Positions 25,796 to 36,273 of a stretch of 62,037 nt of DNA are shown here, piece by piece. The position numbers were made by a program, and so were the translations under genes. Source of the DNA: Phycisphaerae bacterium (GTDB lineage Bacteria > Planctomycetota > Phycisphaerae > Sedimentisphaerales > Sedimentisphaeraceae); the NCBI GenBank assembly GCA_027078365.1, contig JALWYQ010000022.1, positions 1 to 62,037 on the forward strand, given 5' to 3'. The notes beneath the pieces are model-generated. The model was not told the DNA's origin, did not search any database, and worked only from the letters and a program-made list of their open reading frames with translations. Each line of letters starts with the position of its first letter. The first letter of the stretch is position 1.

Positions 25796-26440
25796 TTAAA
25801 TTCGATAATGTTCTATCGAGAGAATCTCTCCAGATGCAAGGATATCTACTGTGGCGTAATAACCATTACATGCAGGACCTGGGTTTACGAAGGTTGTTTT
25901 ACCAATCTTTTCATACCCGACTGCTTCGTGTATATGTCCTGAGATTGCCAAGATTGGTTCTTTTTGGTCTATGAGTTGTCGCAGGAGTTTATTGCCGCAA
26001 TGAGCTCCTGAGTAGCTCATATCCGTTTTGGTTGCATAGGCTGGTTGGTGTGTTACCACAATTAGAGGCTTGTCTTTATCTGCAAGGTTTAGAGAGTTCT
26101 TGAAATGCTCTATTTTTGCGGCTCCATTATCTACCTCAGGGAGCACGCCGCTAGTACCTACAAAATTGAACCCATCCTTGCTGACAAGTTTGTTGTGTAG
26201 TGAGATATTTTTACTCTCTAAATACATTATTGATTCTTTTAAATCGCAATTTCCGCCCACTGCTAGAATGTTACTGTTGTATTTTTCGATAAGCTCGATA
26301 ACTTCTCTTGTCTGTGCTTTGCCACCAAAGTTTGTAATATCTCCCGAGATTATTACTAGCTCAGAGTGGCTAAGGTCTTCGCATATATTGGCAATCAAAT
26401 CTATTTGAGAATGTATGTCAGAGAGAAGAAGTATTTTCAT
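25796..26440 (-). CDS. Metallophosphoesterase, short YfcE-like type
   Basis: This 214-residue calcineurin-like phosphoesterase has compact metal motifs: LLSDIHSQ (residues 4-11), ISGDITNFG near 34, VGGNCD near 61 (Cys in place of the usual His of GNHD), VVTHQPA near 127, and ISGHIHEA near 164. The NHD-to-NCD change is found in the YfcE/MJ0936-like branch. It converges on the other phosphoesterase gene. Its substrate is unknown. Confidence 0.82.
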   Translation of the reverse strand: MKILLLSDIHSQIDLIANICEDLSHSELVIISGDITNFGGKAQTREVIELIEKYNSNILAVGGNCDLKESIMYLESKNISLHNKLVSKDGFNFVGTSGVLPEVDNGAAKIEHFKNSLNLADKDKPLIVVTHQPAYATKTDMSYSGAHCGNKLLRQLIDQKEPILAISGHIHEAVGYEKIGKTTFVNPGPACNGYYATVDILASGEILSIEHYRI

Positions 26441-26666
26441 TATTTTAGCCTCGCAATGTTAATCAGATTTCAGGGCGTATTCTATTGCTATTTGCAGGTG
26501 AAATCAAACCCAAAGTCCCCAACAACACCTCCACAAATTCGTATACGTTAATCAATATCCATAAGTAATAAGAACCCTATCACTTCTTCATAACAAAGAA
26601 AATACAACAAAGGAGACTGGATTTCTTTGCTGTATCAAATGGTAAAAGTCTGTTACAATAGCAACA

Positions 26667-28478
26667 ATGAGTAAGAAACAAAAACAAGCTATATCTACTA
26701 AAGCGTTTTTGCCTACTACGCGTGCGCAGATGAAAAAGCGTGGCTGGCGGCATGTTGATATTATTTTAGTCACGGCAGATGCCTATGTCGATCATCCCTC
26801 TTTTGGGGTTGCACTGATTGGTCGCTGGCTCCTTGAACATGGCTTTAGGGTTGCCGTGTTGGCGCAGCCAGATTGGAAAAGTGTTGATGATTTTCTCTCG
26901 CTCGGCAAGCCAAGGCTATTCTGGGGCATTACCAGCGGCTGCGTTGATTCACGGCTCAATGACTACGCATCTTTAGGCGCAAAACGAAAAAAAGATGTCT
27001 ATTCCCCGCAAGATAAGGTTGGCTATCGTCCACCAAAGCCGCTTCTGAGCTATTCGGCTAGAGCAAGAGAAGCGTTTAATGATGTTCCAATTGTGCTTGG
27101 TGGGATTGGCGCGTCTCTGCGCAGACTTGTGCATTACGACTATATCGAAGATAAATTAAAAAGAAGCGTCCTTGTCGATGCCAAGGCAGATGTTTTAGTT
27201 CATGGCATGGGGGAACTTGCCACCCTTGAAATAGCCAAACGCCTAAAGGCAGGCAAAAGCATCGAAGAGCTAAGTGATATTGACGGCATCGCAATTATGA
27301 TAAAGGATAAAGATGCCTTGCCATCAAAGTATGTAGAGCTTGATTCGCTTGATGCGCAGGAAAAGAATCCTGAGCTCGTATTGAAAAATCATATCCTCTA
27401 CCAAAAACAATGTATCCCCGGCGGTTTGGCAGTTGTACAAAAATATGACAATGGCTTTTTGTTAGTTAATCCTCCACAAAGGCCACTAAACTCGCAAGAG
27501 ATGGATAAGCTCTACGCGATGGATTTTACTCGCAATGCGCATCCTAAATATGATGAGCTTGGAGGCATATCAGCTTTAGAGCCCGTACGCTTTTCGATAA
27601 CTACCCATCGCGGATGTTTTGGTGGTTGCTCTTTTTGTTCTATCTATTTTCATCAAGGAAAACAGATTAGCTCTAGAAGCGTGGATTCTATACTTAAAGA
27701 AGCAGATAAAATCGCTGCGCACCGAGACTTTAAAGGCACCATCCACGATGTTGGAGGCCCTAGTGCGAATATGTATGGTATGGGTTGCACGCTCAATAAG
27801 CAGTGTGATAGACCGAGCTGCATATATCCATCGCCTTGCAAGCATCTCAAGACAGACTCTAGCAGTCTGATTAAACTTATGAATGAACTCGTTAAGTGGA
27901 AGAGAAGGCGTGCAAAAGCGCATGTGTTTGTTGCCTCTGGCGTTAGATTCGACCTTGCGAATATGGATCAAAAATACATCAGACTTCTAACTAGAGAATT
28001 TGTTGGTGGCCATTTAAAAGTTGCGCCAGAGCATTGCTCTAAGGAAGTTCTCTCTCTTATGGGCAAGCCTAATTTTTCTGGTTACAAGAAATTCCAAGAG
28101 ACCTTTGAACGGGAATCAAAACTTGCCAATAAAAAGCAATATTTAGTACCATACTTTATCAGTGCTCATCCAGGTTGTAAGGATTCACATGCACTGGAAC
28201 TTACAGAATATCTCGTGAGCAAGAATCTTCGCCTTCGTCAGGTACAGGATTTCACTCCAGTACCTCTTACTCTGTCAACAGCTATGTATGTCTCAAATCG
28301 AGCAGCGAACGGAAAGAAGATTTACGTAGCCAAAGGTCATAAAGCAAAGAAACTCCAAGCAACCCTTATGCAATTTTGGCTACCAAGAAACAAAGCTATA
28401 CTGAGCGAATACTTGAGAAAACACAAACGCGAAAAACTGCTCAACAGAATAAACTCTATGCAGAAGAACCACCGTTAA
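26667..28478 (+). CDS. ygiQ: YgiQ family radical SAM protein
   Basis: This 603-residue protein of the YgiQ/UPF0313 family has an N-terminal B12-binding-like region (HPSFGVALIGRWLLEHGFRVAVLAQP), an iron-sulfur radical SAM motif CFGGCSFC (CxxxCxxC, near residue 319), and the family's conserved GCxxxxxQCDRPSCIYPSPC and LKVAPEHCS segments, with a basic C-terminal tail. The reaction is unknown; family membership is clear. It is monocistronic with no close neighbour on its strand. Confidence 0.92.
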   Translation: MSKKQKQAISTKAFLPTTRAQMKKRGWRHVDIILVTADAYVDHPSFGVALIGRWLLEHGFRVAVLAQPDWKSVDDFLSLGKPRLFWGITSGCVDSRLNDYASLGAKRKKDVYSPQDKVGYRPPKPLLSYSARAREAFNDVPIVLGGIGASLRRLVHYDYIEDKLKRSVLVDAKADVLVHGMGELATLEIAKRLKAGKSIEELSDIDGIAIMIKDKDALPSKYVELDSLDAQEKNPELVLKNHILYQKQCIPGGLAVVQKYDNGFLLVNPPQRPLNSQEMDKLYAMDFTRNAHPKYDELGGISALEPVRFSITTHRGCFGGCSFCSIYFHQGKQISSRSVDSILKEADKIAAHRDFKGTIHDVGGPSANMYGMGCTLNKQCDRPSCIYPSPCKHLKTDSSSLIKLMNELVKWKRRRAKAHVFVASGVRFDLANMDQKYIRLLTREFVGGHLKVAPEHCSKEVLSLMGKPNFSGYKKFQETFERESKLANKKQYLVPYFISAHPGCKDSHALELTEYLVSKNLRLRQVQDFTPVPLTLSTAMYVSNRAANGKKIYVAKGHKAKKLQATLMQFWLPRNKAILSEYLRKHKREKLLNRINSMQKNHR

Positions 28479-28580
28479 AGCAAATCTCCAAATTCAAAAC
28501 CCTTCTGATGCAAAACTAGCTAAAACAAGAACGGCTACATTTGACCAAAGGTCGGTTGTAGGTTTTCCAAGTTTCTCATA

Positions 28581-29726
28581 CTAAGAAAGCTGCTTTTTGT
28601 AAAACAGCATCATCGCTCCTGTAGCTAATAATAGAATAGTTGATGGTTCTGGAATGGCAGAAGACTCAACCATTGCCCATTCGGCATCTTCTACATAGAA
28701 GAATTTGTAGTGATGCCCTTCAATAAACGATGAAGTATCTGCTTCTGCTTCAACTGAAATATCTGGAACATACTCAGGTGCAAGTGTCGCACCAAGCACA
28801 AAGCCATCTGTTCCATACGTCAATTCCCAAGGCAATGACTCAAATATTCCAGTCGCCAAAAATTCACCATCAATCAATGATATCCTACTGTCTGCAGGAG
28901 CCGAACTAACCCAACTGCTAGGACAACTTAATTCCATCAATATGCTACTAGGCTTATGGTCCCCAAAGGCTAACAGTGAAATTCCTTCAGACGTCGTACC
29001 ACCTGAAAAATCAAATATCGCTTCAGTATTTCCACTTAATTCGTAGTCTATTGCTATGAGAGTTTCTTCGTGCCATTCACCTGTCTCTTCTTCAATATAG
29101 CCAAAACCAAAAGGATCATGGAATCTAGTCCTATCACTCTTCCTTGTATTATCATAAGATCGCAATCCTAATGAGTTTCTACTGGCCTTCACCGTTTTAT
29201 TTTTTACAGAAACCTTCGCTCTATCAAAGTCTGTAAAAGTACTGGTATATTTGCTGTACTTTCCAGACGGGATGGTGATTTTGCCATGTCCACTGGCAGA
29301 TGCATAAGACTTTCCTTTAGTACAAGGCACAGCATTTGACTTTAAATCTAGCTCAATGCTTGTATCTACGTATTTAAACGGTTTGCCAGCTATTGCATAC
29401 ATTGCACTAGCAGAGAAGGATAAATTTGCTGAAGAACTTGCATGTGCTACAGCTGAGCTACAACTAGCAATATTACCACTACCGCCTGTCGCAACAGCCC
29501 ATGTTACTTGCCCTTTATCCTTATCTTTATTCTTGCCACAACCACATTTAGCAAATGAACGCACTGATCCTGTAGCTTCAGCATTTCCTGGATTTGCACC
29601 AGTTATGCGGTACGTTGCTTCCTTCTTTATCTTCCAGTGGTCAGTTGCAACAACATTGCCAACGAAAAACAAAGTAAACAACACCACGATAAACAACGTT
29701 TTTTTAGTAATAATCTCCCTAGGCAT
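28581..29726 (-). CDS. PEP-CTERM sorted secreted protein
   Basis: This 381-residue protein has a signal peptide (LFIVVLFTLFFVGNVVA) and a C-terminal PEP-CTERM signal: IPEPSTILLLATG, a hydrophobic stretch and a short tail ending KKQLS. Such proteins are exported and cut by an exosortase, often in polysaccharide-producing bacteria. The body is Ser/Gly/Ala-rich with a CGCGKNKDKDKG segment near residue 61, and is otherwise unrecognised. GGGGAGA precedes the ATG. No exosortase gene is in the window. Confidence 0.85.
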   Translation of the reverse strand: MPREIITKKTLFIVVLFTLFFVGNVVATDHWKIKKEATYRITGANPGNAEATGSVRSFAKCGCGKNKDKDKGQVTWAVATGGSGNIASCSSAVAHASSSANLSFSASAMYAIAGKPFKYVDTSIELDLKSNAVPCTKGKSYASASGHGKITIPSGKYSKYTSTFTDFDRAKVSVKNKTVKASRNSLGLRSYDNTRKSDRTRFHDPFGFGYIEEETGEWHEETLIAIDYELSGNTEAIFDFSGGTTSEGISLLAFGDHKPSSILMELSCPSSWVSSAPADSRISLIDGEFLATGIFESLPWELTYGTDGFVLGATLAPEYVPDISVEAEADTSSFIEGHHYKFFYVEDAEWAMVESSAIPEPSTILLLATGAMMLFYKKQLS

Positions 29727-30003
29727 GATTCTCCCCTTAAATAAATGTTGACAATACGGTTACTCATCAGTAAGCAAATCACATACGCCACACAAATATT
29801 CACCACGCCTCCCACAGGCTAAGCTAAATCCATTTTTGAGCAAATACAACAATAATTCATTTAATCGCCAGAGAATGAGCAGTATCCACATGATTATAGA
29901 CCGACTACATCGCAAATCAACCAATAAAGAATAGTCAAAACGTAGAAGACTAGGCTAGCTGTGCGTGTTTTAGCTAGTCAAGATCAGGGACAAATATCAC
30001 GGA
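29727..30003. other. Spacer upstream of the PEP-CTERM gene
   Basis: These 277 bp between tilS and the PEP-CTERM gene hold only AT-rich text and the presumed promoter of the latter. No repeat family member or structured element stands out. Confidence 0.5.
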
Positions 30004-31419
30004 TTAACCGCAGCGTTGGATTTCTAAAACTCGCTTGGTTTTGTTGGTTATTTTTGTATGCGCACAGGCTCTTATTGGTGATACCCAAATTATTCTCTTG
30101 GCGTCTTCAACTATAACCACTTGGTCTCGAAAGGTGCGGGAGACTTTTGCTGATGTTAGAAACTTTCCTACTCTCTGTGGCTTTTTCCTGCCAAAGGCGA
30201 CGAAAGAATCGCCCTCCTTGCGCTGCCTTAGATTTAATTTTGATGAGACTTTGTCTGCGTCAAACCATTCGATATTAGGGTCATTGTTTCGCTTGTATGC
30301 TTGGAATGATTCCAAGTTGAACTCAAAGACTCTGGTTTTGAATTCTAAATTTCCAAACTTTGTGACACCATCAATAGCTAAAGGAGTCTCTTCGATAACT
30401 TCTAAAGGTTGCTTACGGTAGAAGATTAGATTGCCATATTCGTTTAACAAATCAAAGCCCAGAGGCAATTGTAAGCTTGAGTTTGGCACATCGGATGCGG
30501 CTAAGTCGAGTATGTTTTTGATATGAGTAGAATCTAACCTAGAAGAGTTGAAATCGAGCGTATCAAGTATTTGGGTTACAATCGCTACTCTGCACGCTGG
30601 GCTTAGTTTATTGAATTCATCTTTTGCAATAATCGCCCTTTTGCCATCAAACTCTATTAACTCCAAACTCCCCTCCAACGCTATCGAAATCCTGTCTTGT
30701 AGTTTTCTAGCCGAGTTGCTAAGACTATCAAGCTTTGTAACTATATCACAGTCGCAGCTAGAGTTTAGCAGAGGCAATAGCCTGTGCCGTATTTTGTTGC
30801 GTGTATAGAGTAGTTCGCTATTGGTGTGGTCTTCTCTCCAAGCTTGTTTTAGGTTGGATAAATATTCAATAATATCACTGCGGTCAATAGCAAGCAAAGG
30901 CCTTATGTATGTGATATCAAATAATGGAAAATATTTCTTAGGCCAGATTCCCGCAAGCCCCAAATACCCACAGCCTCGCATCATGCGATGCAGGATAGTC
31001 TCAGCGTTGTCTCCACGGTGATGCGCAGTTGCTATTAAAGAAGAGCCAAACTCTTTTGCAGCGTTTACAATATGTGTTTGTCTAAGATTCCTAGCTGCGG
31101 TTTCAATTGAGAGTTTGTTTGCCTTTGCATATCCAGCAACATCAAGAGATATTCCTTTGTAACAAACGCCATACTCTTTCGCCAAATTTTCGACGAATTT
31201 TTCATCATCATCGGAGAATTTTCCACGCAGGTTGTGATTGACATGAACGACAAGAAAATTCTCTCTGCGCAAGTGTCTCTTTTCTAGTGAGCATAAAATT
31301 CTAAACAGACACACCGAATCTGCCCCGCCAGAGACGGCAATAACAAGCTTATCTTCGGCTCTAAAAAGCTTGTTTGTTGTAATAAAATCAAAGACTTTTT
31401 GTTCTACAGTGCTGCGCAT
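30004..31419 (-). CDS. tilS: tRNA(Ile)-lysidine synthase
   Basis: This protein of about 471 residues converts C34 of tRNA-Ile2 (CAT anticodon) to lysidine, so that the tRNA reads AUA as isoleucine. The PP-loop ATPase signature SGGADSVCLFRIL is near the N terminus, followed by HVNHNLRGKFSDDDEKFV, TAHHRGDNAETILHRMMRG and RPLLAIDRSDIIEYL. The C-terminal region (about 370-470) includes RKEGDSFVAFGRKK. An ATG at 31419 is used; an in-frame TTG at 31437 is possible. A terminator separates it from the upstream lipoprotein gene. A probable tRNA substrate lies at 50806-50879. Confidence 0.93.
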   Translation of the reverse strand: MRSTVEQKVFDFITTNKLFRAEDKLVIAVSGGADSVCLFRILCSLEKRHLRRENFLVVHVNHNLRGKFSDDDEKFVENLAKEYGVCYKGISLDVAGYAKANKLSIETAARNLRQTHIVNAAKEFGSSLIATAHHRGDNAETILHRMMRGCGYLGLAGIWPKKYFPLFDITYIRPLLAIDRSDIIEYLSNLKQAWREDHTNSELLYTRNKIRHRLLPLLNSSCDCDIVTKLDSLSNSARKLQDRISIALEGSLELIEFDGKRAIIAKDEFNKLSPACRVAIVTQILDTLDFNSSRLDSTHIKNILDLAASDVPNSSLQLPLGFDLLNEYGNLIFYRKQPLEVIEETPLAIDGVTKFGNLEFKTRVFEFNLESFQAYKRNNDPNIEWFDADKVSSKLNLRQRKEGDSFVAFGRKKPQRVGKFLTSAKVSRTFRDQVVIVEDAKRIIWVSPIRACAHTKITNKTKRVLEIQRCG

Positions 31420-31440
31420 CCAATATTTACCATGCAATTT

Positions 31441-31469
31441 ATAAAAAAAGCCTGCTTGAAAAGCAGGCT
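31441..31469 (-). terminator. Terminator after the TPR lipoprotein gene
   Basis: On the minus strand, AGCCTGCTT pairs with AAGCAGGCT across a 3-nt loop, followed by seven T. It separates the lipoprotein gene from tilS, and lies within 25 bp of the tilS start. Confidence 0.85.
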
Positions 31470-31501
31470 CTGTGATATCAAATTAACCTTATAGAATGCC
31501 A

Positions 31502-32626
31502 CTAATTATCATCAGATGAATTAACATCTATTGAAACATCCTGTGGGCTCTTTGAGAGAGTTTTCACTCTAGCCTTAGCAACGTCAATATTATCTGAGAA
31601 ACGCTTCTCAAGCAATATAGATTGTTTATACAACTCTAAAGCCTCGCTCTTTTTATCAAGCTTTGTATCCAATATCCAAGCAGCTTTGAATCTCGCTGGA
31701 TAAGTCGTGTACTCATTCCATTCGAACGCTCTCTGGTAGTATATCGCAGCAGGATAGTAGTCGCCAAAATACTTATAAATTTCTGCCGCTTTATACGCTG
31801 CATCATCGGCCTTATCGCTTGTTGGATATTTCTTGATAAGCTCATTGTATTTAGCCAACGCTGCCCTTAGCATTGTTTTCTTAAAAGCAACACCTAGAAG
31901 ACGGCCTTTAGAATCAAGTCTTTGCGCTTCATAGTATATCTCGTCTGCCTCTTCGATAGAATCGGCCGCTACGTAGTCTGTTCTAGAGATAGTGCTACTC
32001 TCGAGATAATTGTACTGAGATACAGAACCTAAAACCTTGAGCTCTTTATTTAGCATAGAAAGCCTACGGTCAGCATTAGCTGATTTATAGTAATCGCCTA
32101 GGTCCTTAAGAGCATTGTAATATTCTTTTCGTTTAGCAACCATGTCCTCAACAAGGTCAACTTCGTTGAAGCCATAAGTTAATCCAGATGAACCAGCTTG
32201 AGCTATAAGTTTTGATAATCTAGCTCGGTTCTTAATTCCCCAAACATAGTCGTAACTAGGAAGCGAACCAAGTATCGAAATCTCTTTACGTACCCAGCCA
32301 AGTTTCATATTGTTACCGACTGTGCTGTAGTAGCTTTCCAAGTTGTTAAGAGCACGGAAATATGCGTTGCGTTTTTCCTGCATTTTATCGAATAAAGGAG
32401 CATCATTCAGCACCTTTACGGCTTGAGGCTCTTTATCTGCAACCTTAGGCTCTTGCGCAATCTGAGGATTCTCTGGAGTTTGAGTTTCTTTTAAATCGCT
32501 AGTTTGCCCAACACTCGCCTCTTGTGAACCTGCAGGTTGAGGCTCCGCTTTAACATGCACTACTCGACAACCACTTACGCCCAACAAAAACGCCCCTATG
32601 AGTATTGAGTACAATAATCTACCCAT
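31502..32626 (-). CDS. TPR-containing outer-membrane lipoprotein, BamD-like
   Basis: This 374-residue protein has a lipoprotein signal with lipobox LLGVSGC (Cys20), a Pro/Gln/Glu-rich linker, an N-terminal helical region, and at least two TPR-like repeats in the last third (AALAKYNELIKKYPTSDKADDAAYKAAEIYKYFGDY; AIYYQRAFEWN...). The 'Y..li..yP.s..a..A.y..g' pattern resembles BamD and YbgF/CpoB-type proteins. The linker and N-terminal part are unlike classic BamD, so the role in outer-membrane assembly is a guess. Confidence 0.65.
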   Translation of the reverse strand: MGRLLYSILIGAFLLGVSGCRVVHVKAEPQPAGSQEASVGQTSDLKETQTPENPQIAQEPKVADKEPQAVKVLNDAPLFDKMQEKRNAYFRALNNLESYYSTVGNNMKLGWVRKEISILGSLPSYDYVWGIKNRARLSKLIAQAGSSGLTYGFNEVDLVEDMVAKRKEYYNALKDLGDYYKSANADRRLSMLNKELKVLGSVSQYNYLESSTISRTDYVAADSIEEADEIYYEAQRLDSKGRLLGVAFKKTMLRAALAKYNELIKKYPTSDKADDAAYKAAEIYKYFGDYYPAAIYYQRAFEWNEYTTYPARFKAAWILDTKLDKKSEALELYKQSILLEKRFSDNIDVAKARVKTLSKSPQDVSIDVNSSDDN

Positions 32627-32758
32627 ACTGAATCCTTTCTAAAATAGCAAAGAAGCAACTATTACCACTGGCTAAAACAAAGGCAACGTTCAAAATTCAT
32701 CTCAGTTACCAAGTAAATTACCACCGAACTTCATCAGACAAAAACACTCCTTTTTACC

Positions 32759-32832
32759 AATAAGACTGATTTGTCTTCCTTGCCTCCGAGCAAAAATTTT
32801 CTACTTGCTACTCAAAAGCAACTATTAGTGCT
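32759..32832. repeat. Two-hairpin 74-nt element, copy 2
   Basis: This segment aligns without gaps to 6915-6988 with about 80% identity. Both hairpins are conserved (AAGAC-N6-GTCTT; TTGCT-N7-AGCAA) while the linker between them differs. It lies in the 267-bp spacer between the 5' side of the TPR lipoprotein gene and the 3' end of ispD, and might be part of the leader of the former on the minus strand. Confidence 0.6.
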
Positions 32833-32893
32833 ACCCTAAACATTTAGACAAGACTTGTCAAGAGTAATCAAGCCTAATTCATATGGTCTATAT

Positions 32894-33634
32894 CTACCAT
32901 TTATCCTCTTGAAAAGGGTGCATATACCCTGTAGGCTTTGCCTTTCCCCTAGAATTTAAGATCCCCTGCGCAATAACAACATCGGCCTGAGTAGTTATCT
33001 TAATATTAGAATTGTCCGCTTCAACAACGCTAACTTCATGACCAAGTGCTTCTACCAGCATAGAATCGTCGCTTATCTTCGATTTGTCGAGATTTACAAG
33101 ATTAGCGTATGCCCTCTCTAGTAAGTCTTTCTTGAAGACCTGTGGGGTCTGAGCCTCCCAAAGGTCGCTTCTATCAACAGTATCGGTTATCACACCGTCA
33201 GTTACACGTTTAATTGTCGAAACAACTCTACTTGCTAGCATTGCAGCTTCAGTTTCTATTGCCTTTTGAAATACTTGGTTAATCCACTCAGGCTTAGCAC
33301 AGCACCTTGCAGCGTCGTGAACGGCGACATGCGTAATATCGCTCTTAACAACCGCCATAGCGTTGCGCACTGTATCAAATCTTTCCTTGCCGCCTAATAT
33401 TACCTCAACATTACTAAAATCCAAGAACGCACCATGGTTGATGCGCAGCTTCTCTTGATCTTCTTCTGATACAGCAAGAATTATCTGAGAGACAAGAGGA
33501 TTTTCACTAAAGAGCTCAATACTCCTGATAAGGACAACCTTTCCTGCCACCTTCACAAAAGGCTTTTTCACCTTACCGCCAAACCTAGAGCTAGCACCAG
33601 CCGCACAAAGTATAACTGCTATACGAGAGTCCAT
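32894..33634 (-). CDS. ispD: 2-C-methyl-D-erythritol 4-phosphate cytidylyltransferase
   Basis: This 246-residue enzyme makes CDP-methylerythritol in the MEP isoprenoid pathway. It has the N-terminal nucleotide motif ILCAAGASSRFGG, then KPFVKVAGKVVL, the VHDAARC segment near residue 107, and DTVDRSDLWEAQTPQVF near 153. The ATG at 33634 is preferred since GAGGTGG lies 3-9 nt upstream. The gene follows cobO by 14 bp on the same strand. No ispF is fused or adjacent. Confidence 0.92.
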   Translation of the reverse strand: MDSRIAVILCAAGASSRFGGKVKKPFVKVAGKVVLIRSIELFSENPLVSQIILAVSEEDQEKLRINHGAFLDFSNVEVILGGKERFDTVRNAMAVVKSDITHVAVHDAARCCAKPEWINQVFQKAIETEAAMLASRVVSTIKRVTDGVITDTVDRSDLWEAQTPQVFKKDLLERAYANLVNLDKSKISDDSMLVEALGHEVSVVEADNSNIKITTQADVVIAQGILNSRGKAKPTGYMHPFQEDKW

Positions 33635-33648
33635 TTCCACCTCAATAG

Positions 33649-34191
33649 TTAATATTCAATTCCTTTTCTAGCATTAACACCACTTTGGTAAGGATGTTTT
33701 ATTGATTTAATCTCAGAAACCAAATCTGCAAGTTCAATAAGCTCTTGCTTAGCGCCGCGACCAGTCATAACTATCTCAACGTGAGGGTCTCTAGAGTCTA
33801 TCAGATTTTTTATTGTTTCTGTTGTCACTAGCTCCTTGAAGTGACAATACACAATTTCATCTAGAATAATAACATCATATTTACGTGATGAAGCGTATTC
33901 TTTTATTCTCCTGCAAGCTTCCTGTATTTTTTCACGCGCAAGTTCACAAACATAAGGCTCATCAAGTGAACGCCGCATATCCCAAGGCATCTCTAGAATC
34001 TCTAGTTCAATATCCAACCCGCAATTTTTTATTGCTTCACGTTCGCTAAGCTTTAGCGATTCTGGCTTTAAAAATTGATAAATAAGAACTTTATTCCCCG
34101 CACCGCAAGAGCGAAAAGCGAGCCCGAACGCCGCCGTCGTTTTGCCTTTGCCGTCTCCAGTATAAATTTGTATCAATCCCTTTTCTAACAT
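33649..34191 (-). CDS. cobO: Cob(I)alamin adenosyltransferase (CobO/BtuR type)
   Basis: This protein of about 180 residues transfers the adenosyl group of ATP to reduced cobalamin. It has the P-loop YTGDGKGKTTAAFG at its N terminus, then VIILDEIVYC and VMTGRGAKQELIELADLVSEI, typical of CobO/BtuR. The start at 34191 (MLEKGLIQIYTGDG) matches the family; an in-frame extension to 34260 is less likely because it reaches the upstream terminator. It forms a probable operon with ispD. Its product is the cofactor that NrdJ needs. Confidence 0.9.
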   Translation of the reverse strand: MLEKGLIQIYTGDGKGKTTAAFGLAFRSCGAGNKVLIYQFLKPESLKLSEREAIKNCGLDIELEILEMPWDMRRSLDEPYVCELAREKIQEACRRIKEYASSRKYDVIILDEIVYCHFKELVTTETIKNLIDSRDPHVEIVMTGRGAKQELIELADLVSEIKSIKHPYQSGVNARKGIEY

Positions 34192-34260
34192 GGGCGTATA
34201 GTAATCTCTATTTAAGATTTTGGCAAGCACAGACACAACCAATGTAATCGTAATGCGCAT

Positions 34261-34296
34261 AAAAAAAGCCGCTACCCTTTAGAAGAGAAACGGCTT
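34261..34296 (-). terminator. Terminator after the PilZ gene
   Basis: On the minus strand AAGCCG and CGGCTT form a stem around a 19-nt loop, followed by seven T. It separates the PilZ gene from cobO. The stem is short, so strength is uncertain. Confidence 0.6.
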
Positions 34297-34315
34297 GTTC
34301 TTTACAAAATACAAC

Positions 34316-34687
34316 CTATATAATGATTTTATCTATAGCCAAAGCCTCTGTGTCTGTAACCTCAGCAGGTTTAAACGGAAGAGCTTCCGAGAATTGAACT
34401 GCCACCTTGTGTACAAACGGACTAATCTCCTCAACACGGCAGACGCTACTATTTCTAACACAATTTTCCATATCAAAAGACTCGCCATCAGTATATCTTG
34501 GCACACTAAAACGAGCTGTAATCTTGTCGCCCTGAGTAGGACATTTATCCGAATAACAAGTAAACGCCGCTCCACCAGAGCTCACATCAACCATTTGCCC
34601 CTGTGCTAGTGGTCCGTCTTCGCGCTCAGCAAACCACACCGGCCACTGATAGCGCAAGCGAGGCTCTCTTCTTTTTTCATCGTACAT
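34316..34687 (-). CDS. PilZ domain protein
   Basis: This 123-residue single-domain protein has both c-di-GMP-binding motifs of PilZ: RREPR at residues 6-10 (RxxxR) and DVSSGGA at 34-40 (D/NxSxxG). No other domain is fused. It should bind cyclic di-GMP and relay it to a partner in motility, exopolysaccharide or secretion. AAGGAGT precedes the ATG. It is monocistronic, and no diguanylate cyclase is in the window. Confidence 0.9.
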   Translation of the reverse strand: MYDEKRREPRLRYQWPVWFAEREDGPLAQGQMVDVSSGGAAFTCYSDKCPTQGDKITARFSVPRYTDGESFDMENCVRNSSVCRVEEISPFVHKVAVQFSEALPFKPAEVTDTEALAIDKIII

Positions 34688-35023
34688 ACAGAACTCCTTT
34701 GACTATGCGTTTCATATCCCTGTTTCTTACTTCGGTTCATTAAAGTTTTAACTTTAAAACAACACCTATGCGTACGCCAAAATATGTAGCTTGCTATCAG
34801 AGACAGCTTCCGAAAGTGCCTGTAACAATTAAAACAATAAAACAAGTTTTTGCTAGTTTTTTCTTTGTAAATCGCCAAATTGTACACCAAAGCTGCGTAA
34901 CGGTATAAAATAGGCCATAAAATTTTATCTCTAAAGAGAAAACAATCGCAACTAGATACGCTAAATAGCCTAGTATGTTCATAGGATTAGGTCATGATAG
35001 CAATTTCACAAAAAAGAGTCTAT
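34688..35023. other. Spacer upstream of the PilZ gene
   Basis: This AT-rich region of about 336 bp lies between the gapA terminator and the PilZ gene. It must hold the PilZ promoter. I see no gene, repeat array or convincing structured element in it. Confidence 0.5.
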
Positions 35024-35058
35024 AAAAAAAGGAGAGCTAAACAGTATAGCTCTCCTTT
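35024..35058 (-). terminator. Terminator of gapA
   Basis: On the minus strand AAAGGAGAGCTA pairs with TAGCTCTCCTTT over a 7-nt loop and is followed by seven T. It lies just after the gapA stop. Confidence 0.88.
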
Positions 35059-35079
35059 GAAATTAGTACTCTAAATAGA

Positions 35080-36087
<1,008 letters not shown>

Positions 36088-36273
36088 TTAGACAATTAAG
36101 TTTATGTACATGCTTTATTAGATGCTCAACACAATCGGGCGATAATCTAATGGTTAAGCGAACCAAAGTCAAGGTTTATTCGATTGCAAATGCGTTTTTT
36201 ACACACAAAATGTGTCTGAAGTTCTTTTTTTTCACAAAACTTCGCAACGGGCACTTATTTTTCGAGTACTTTT

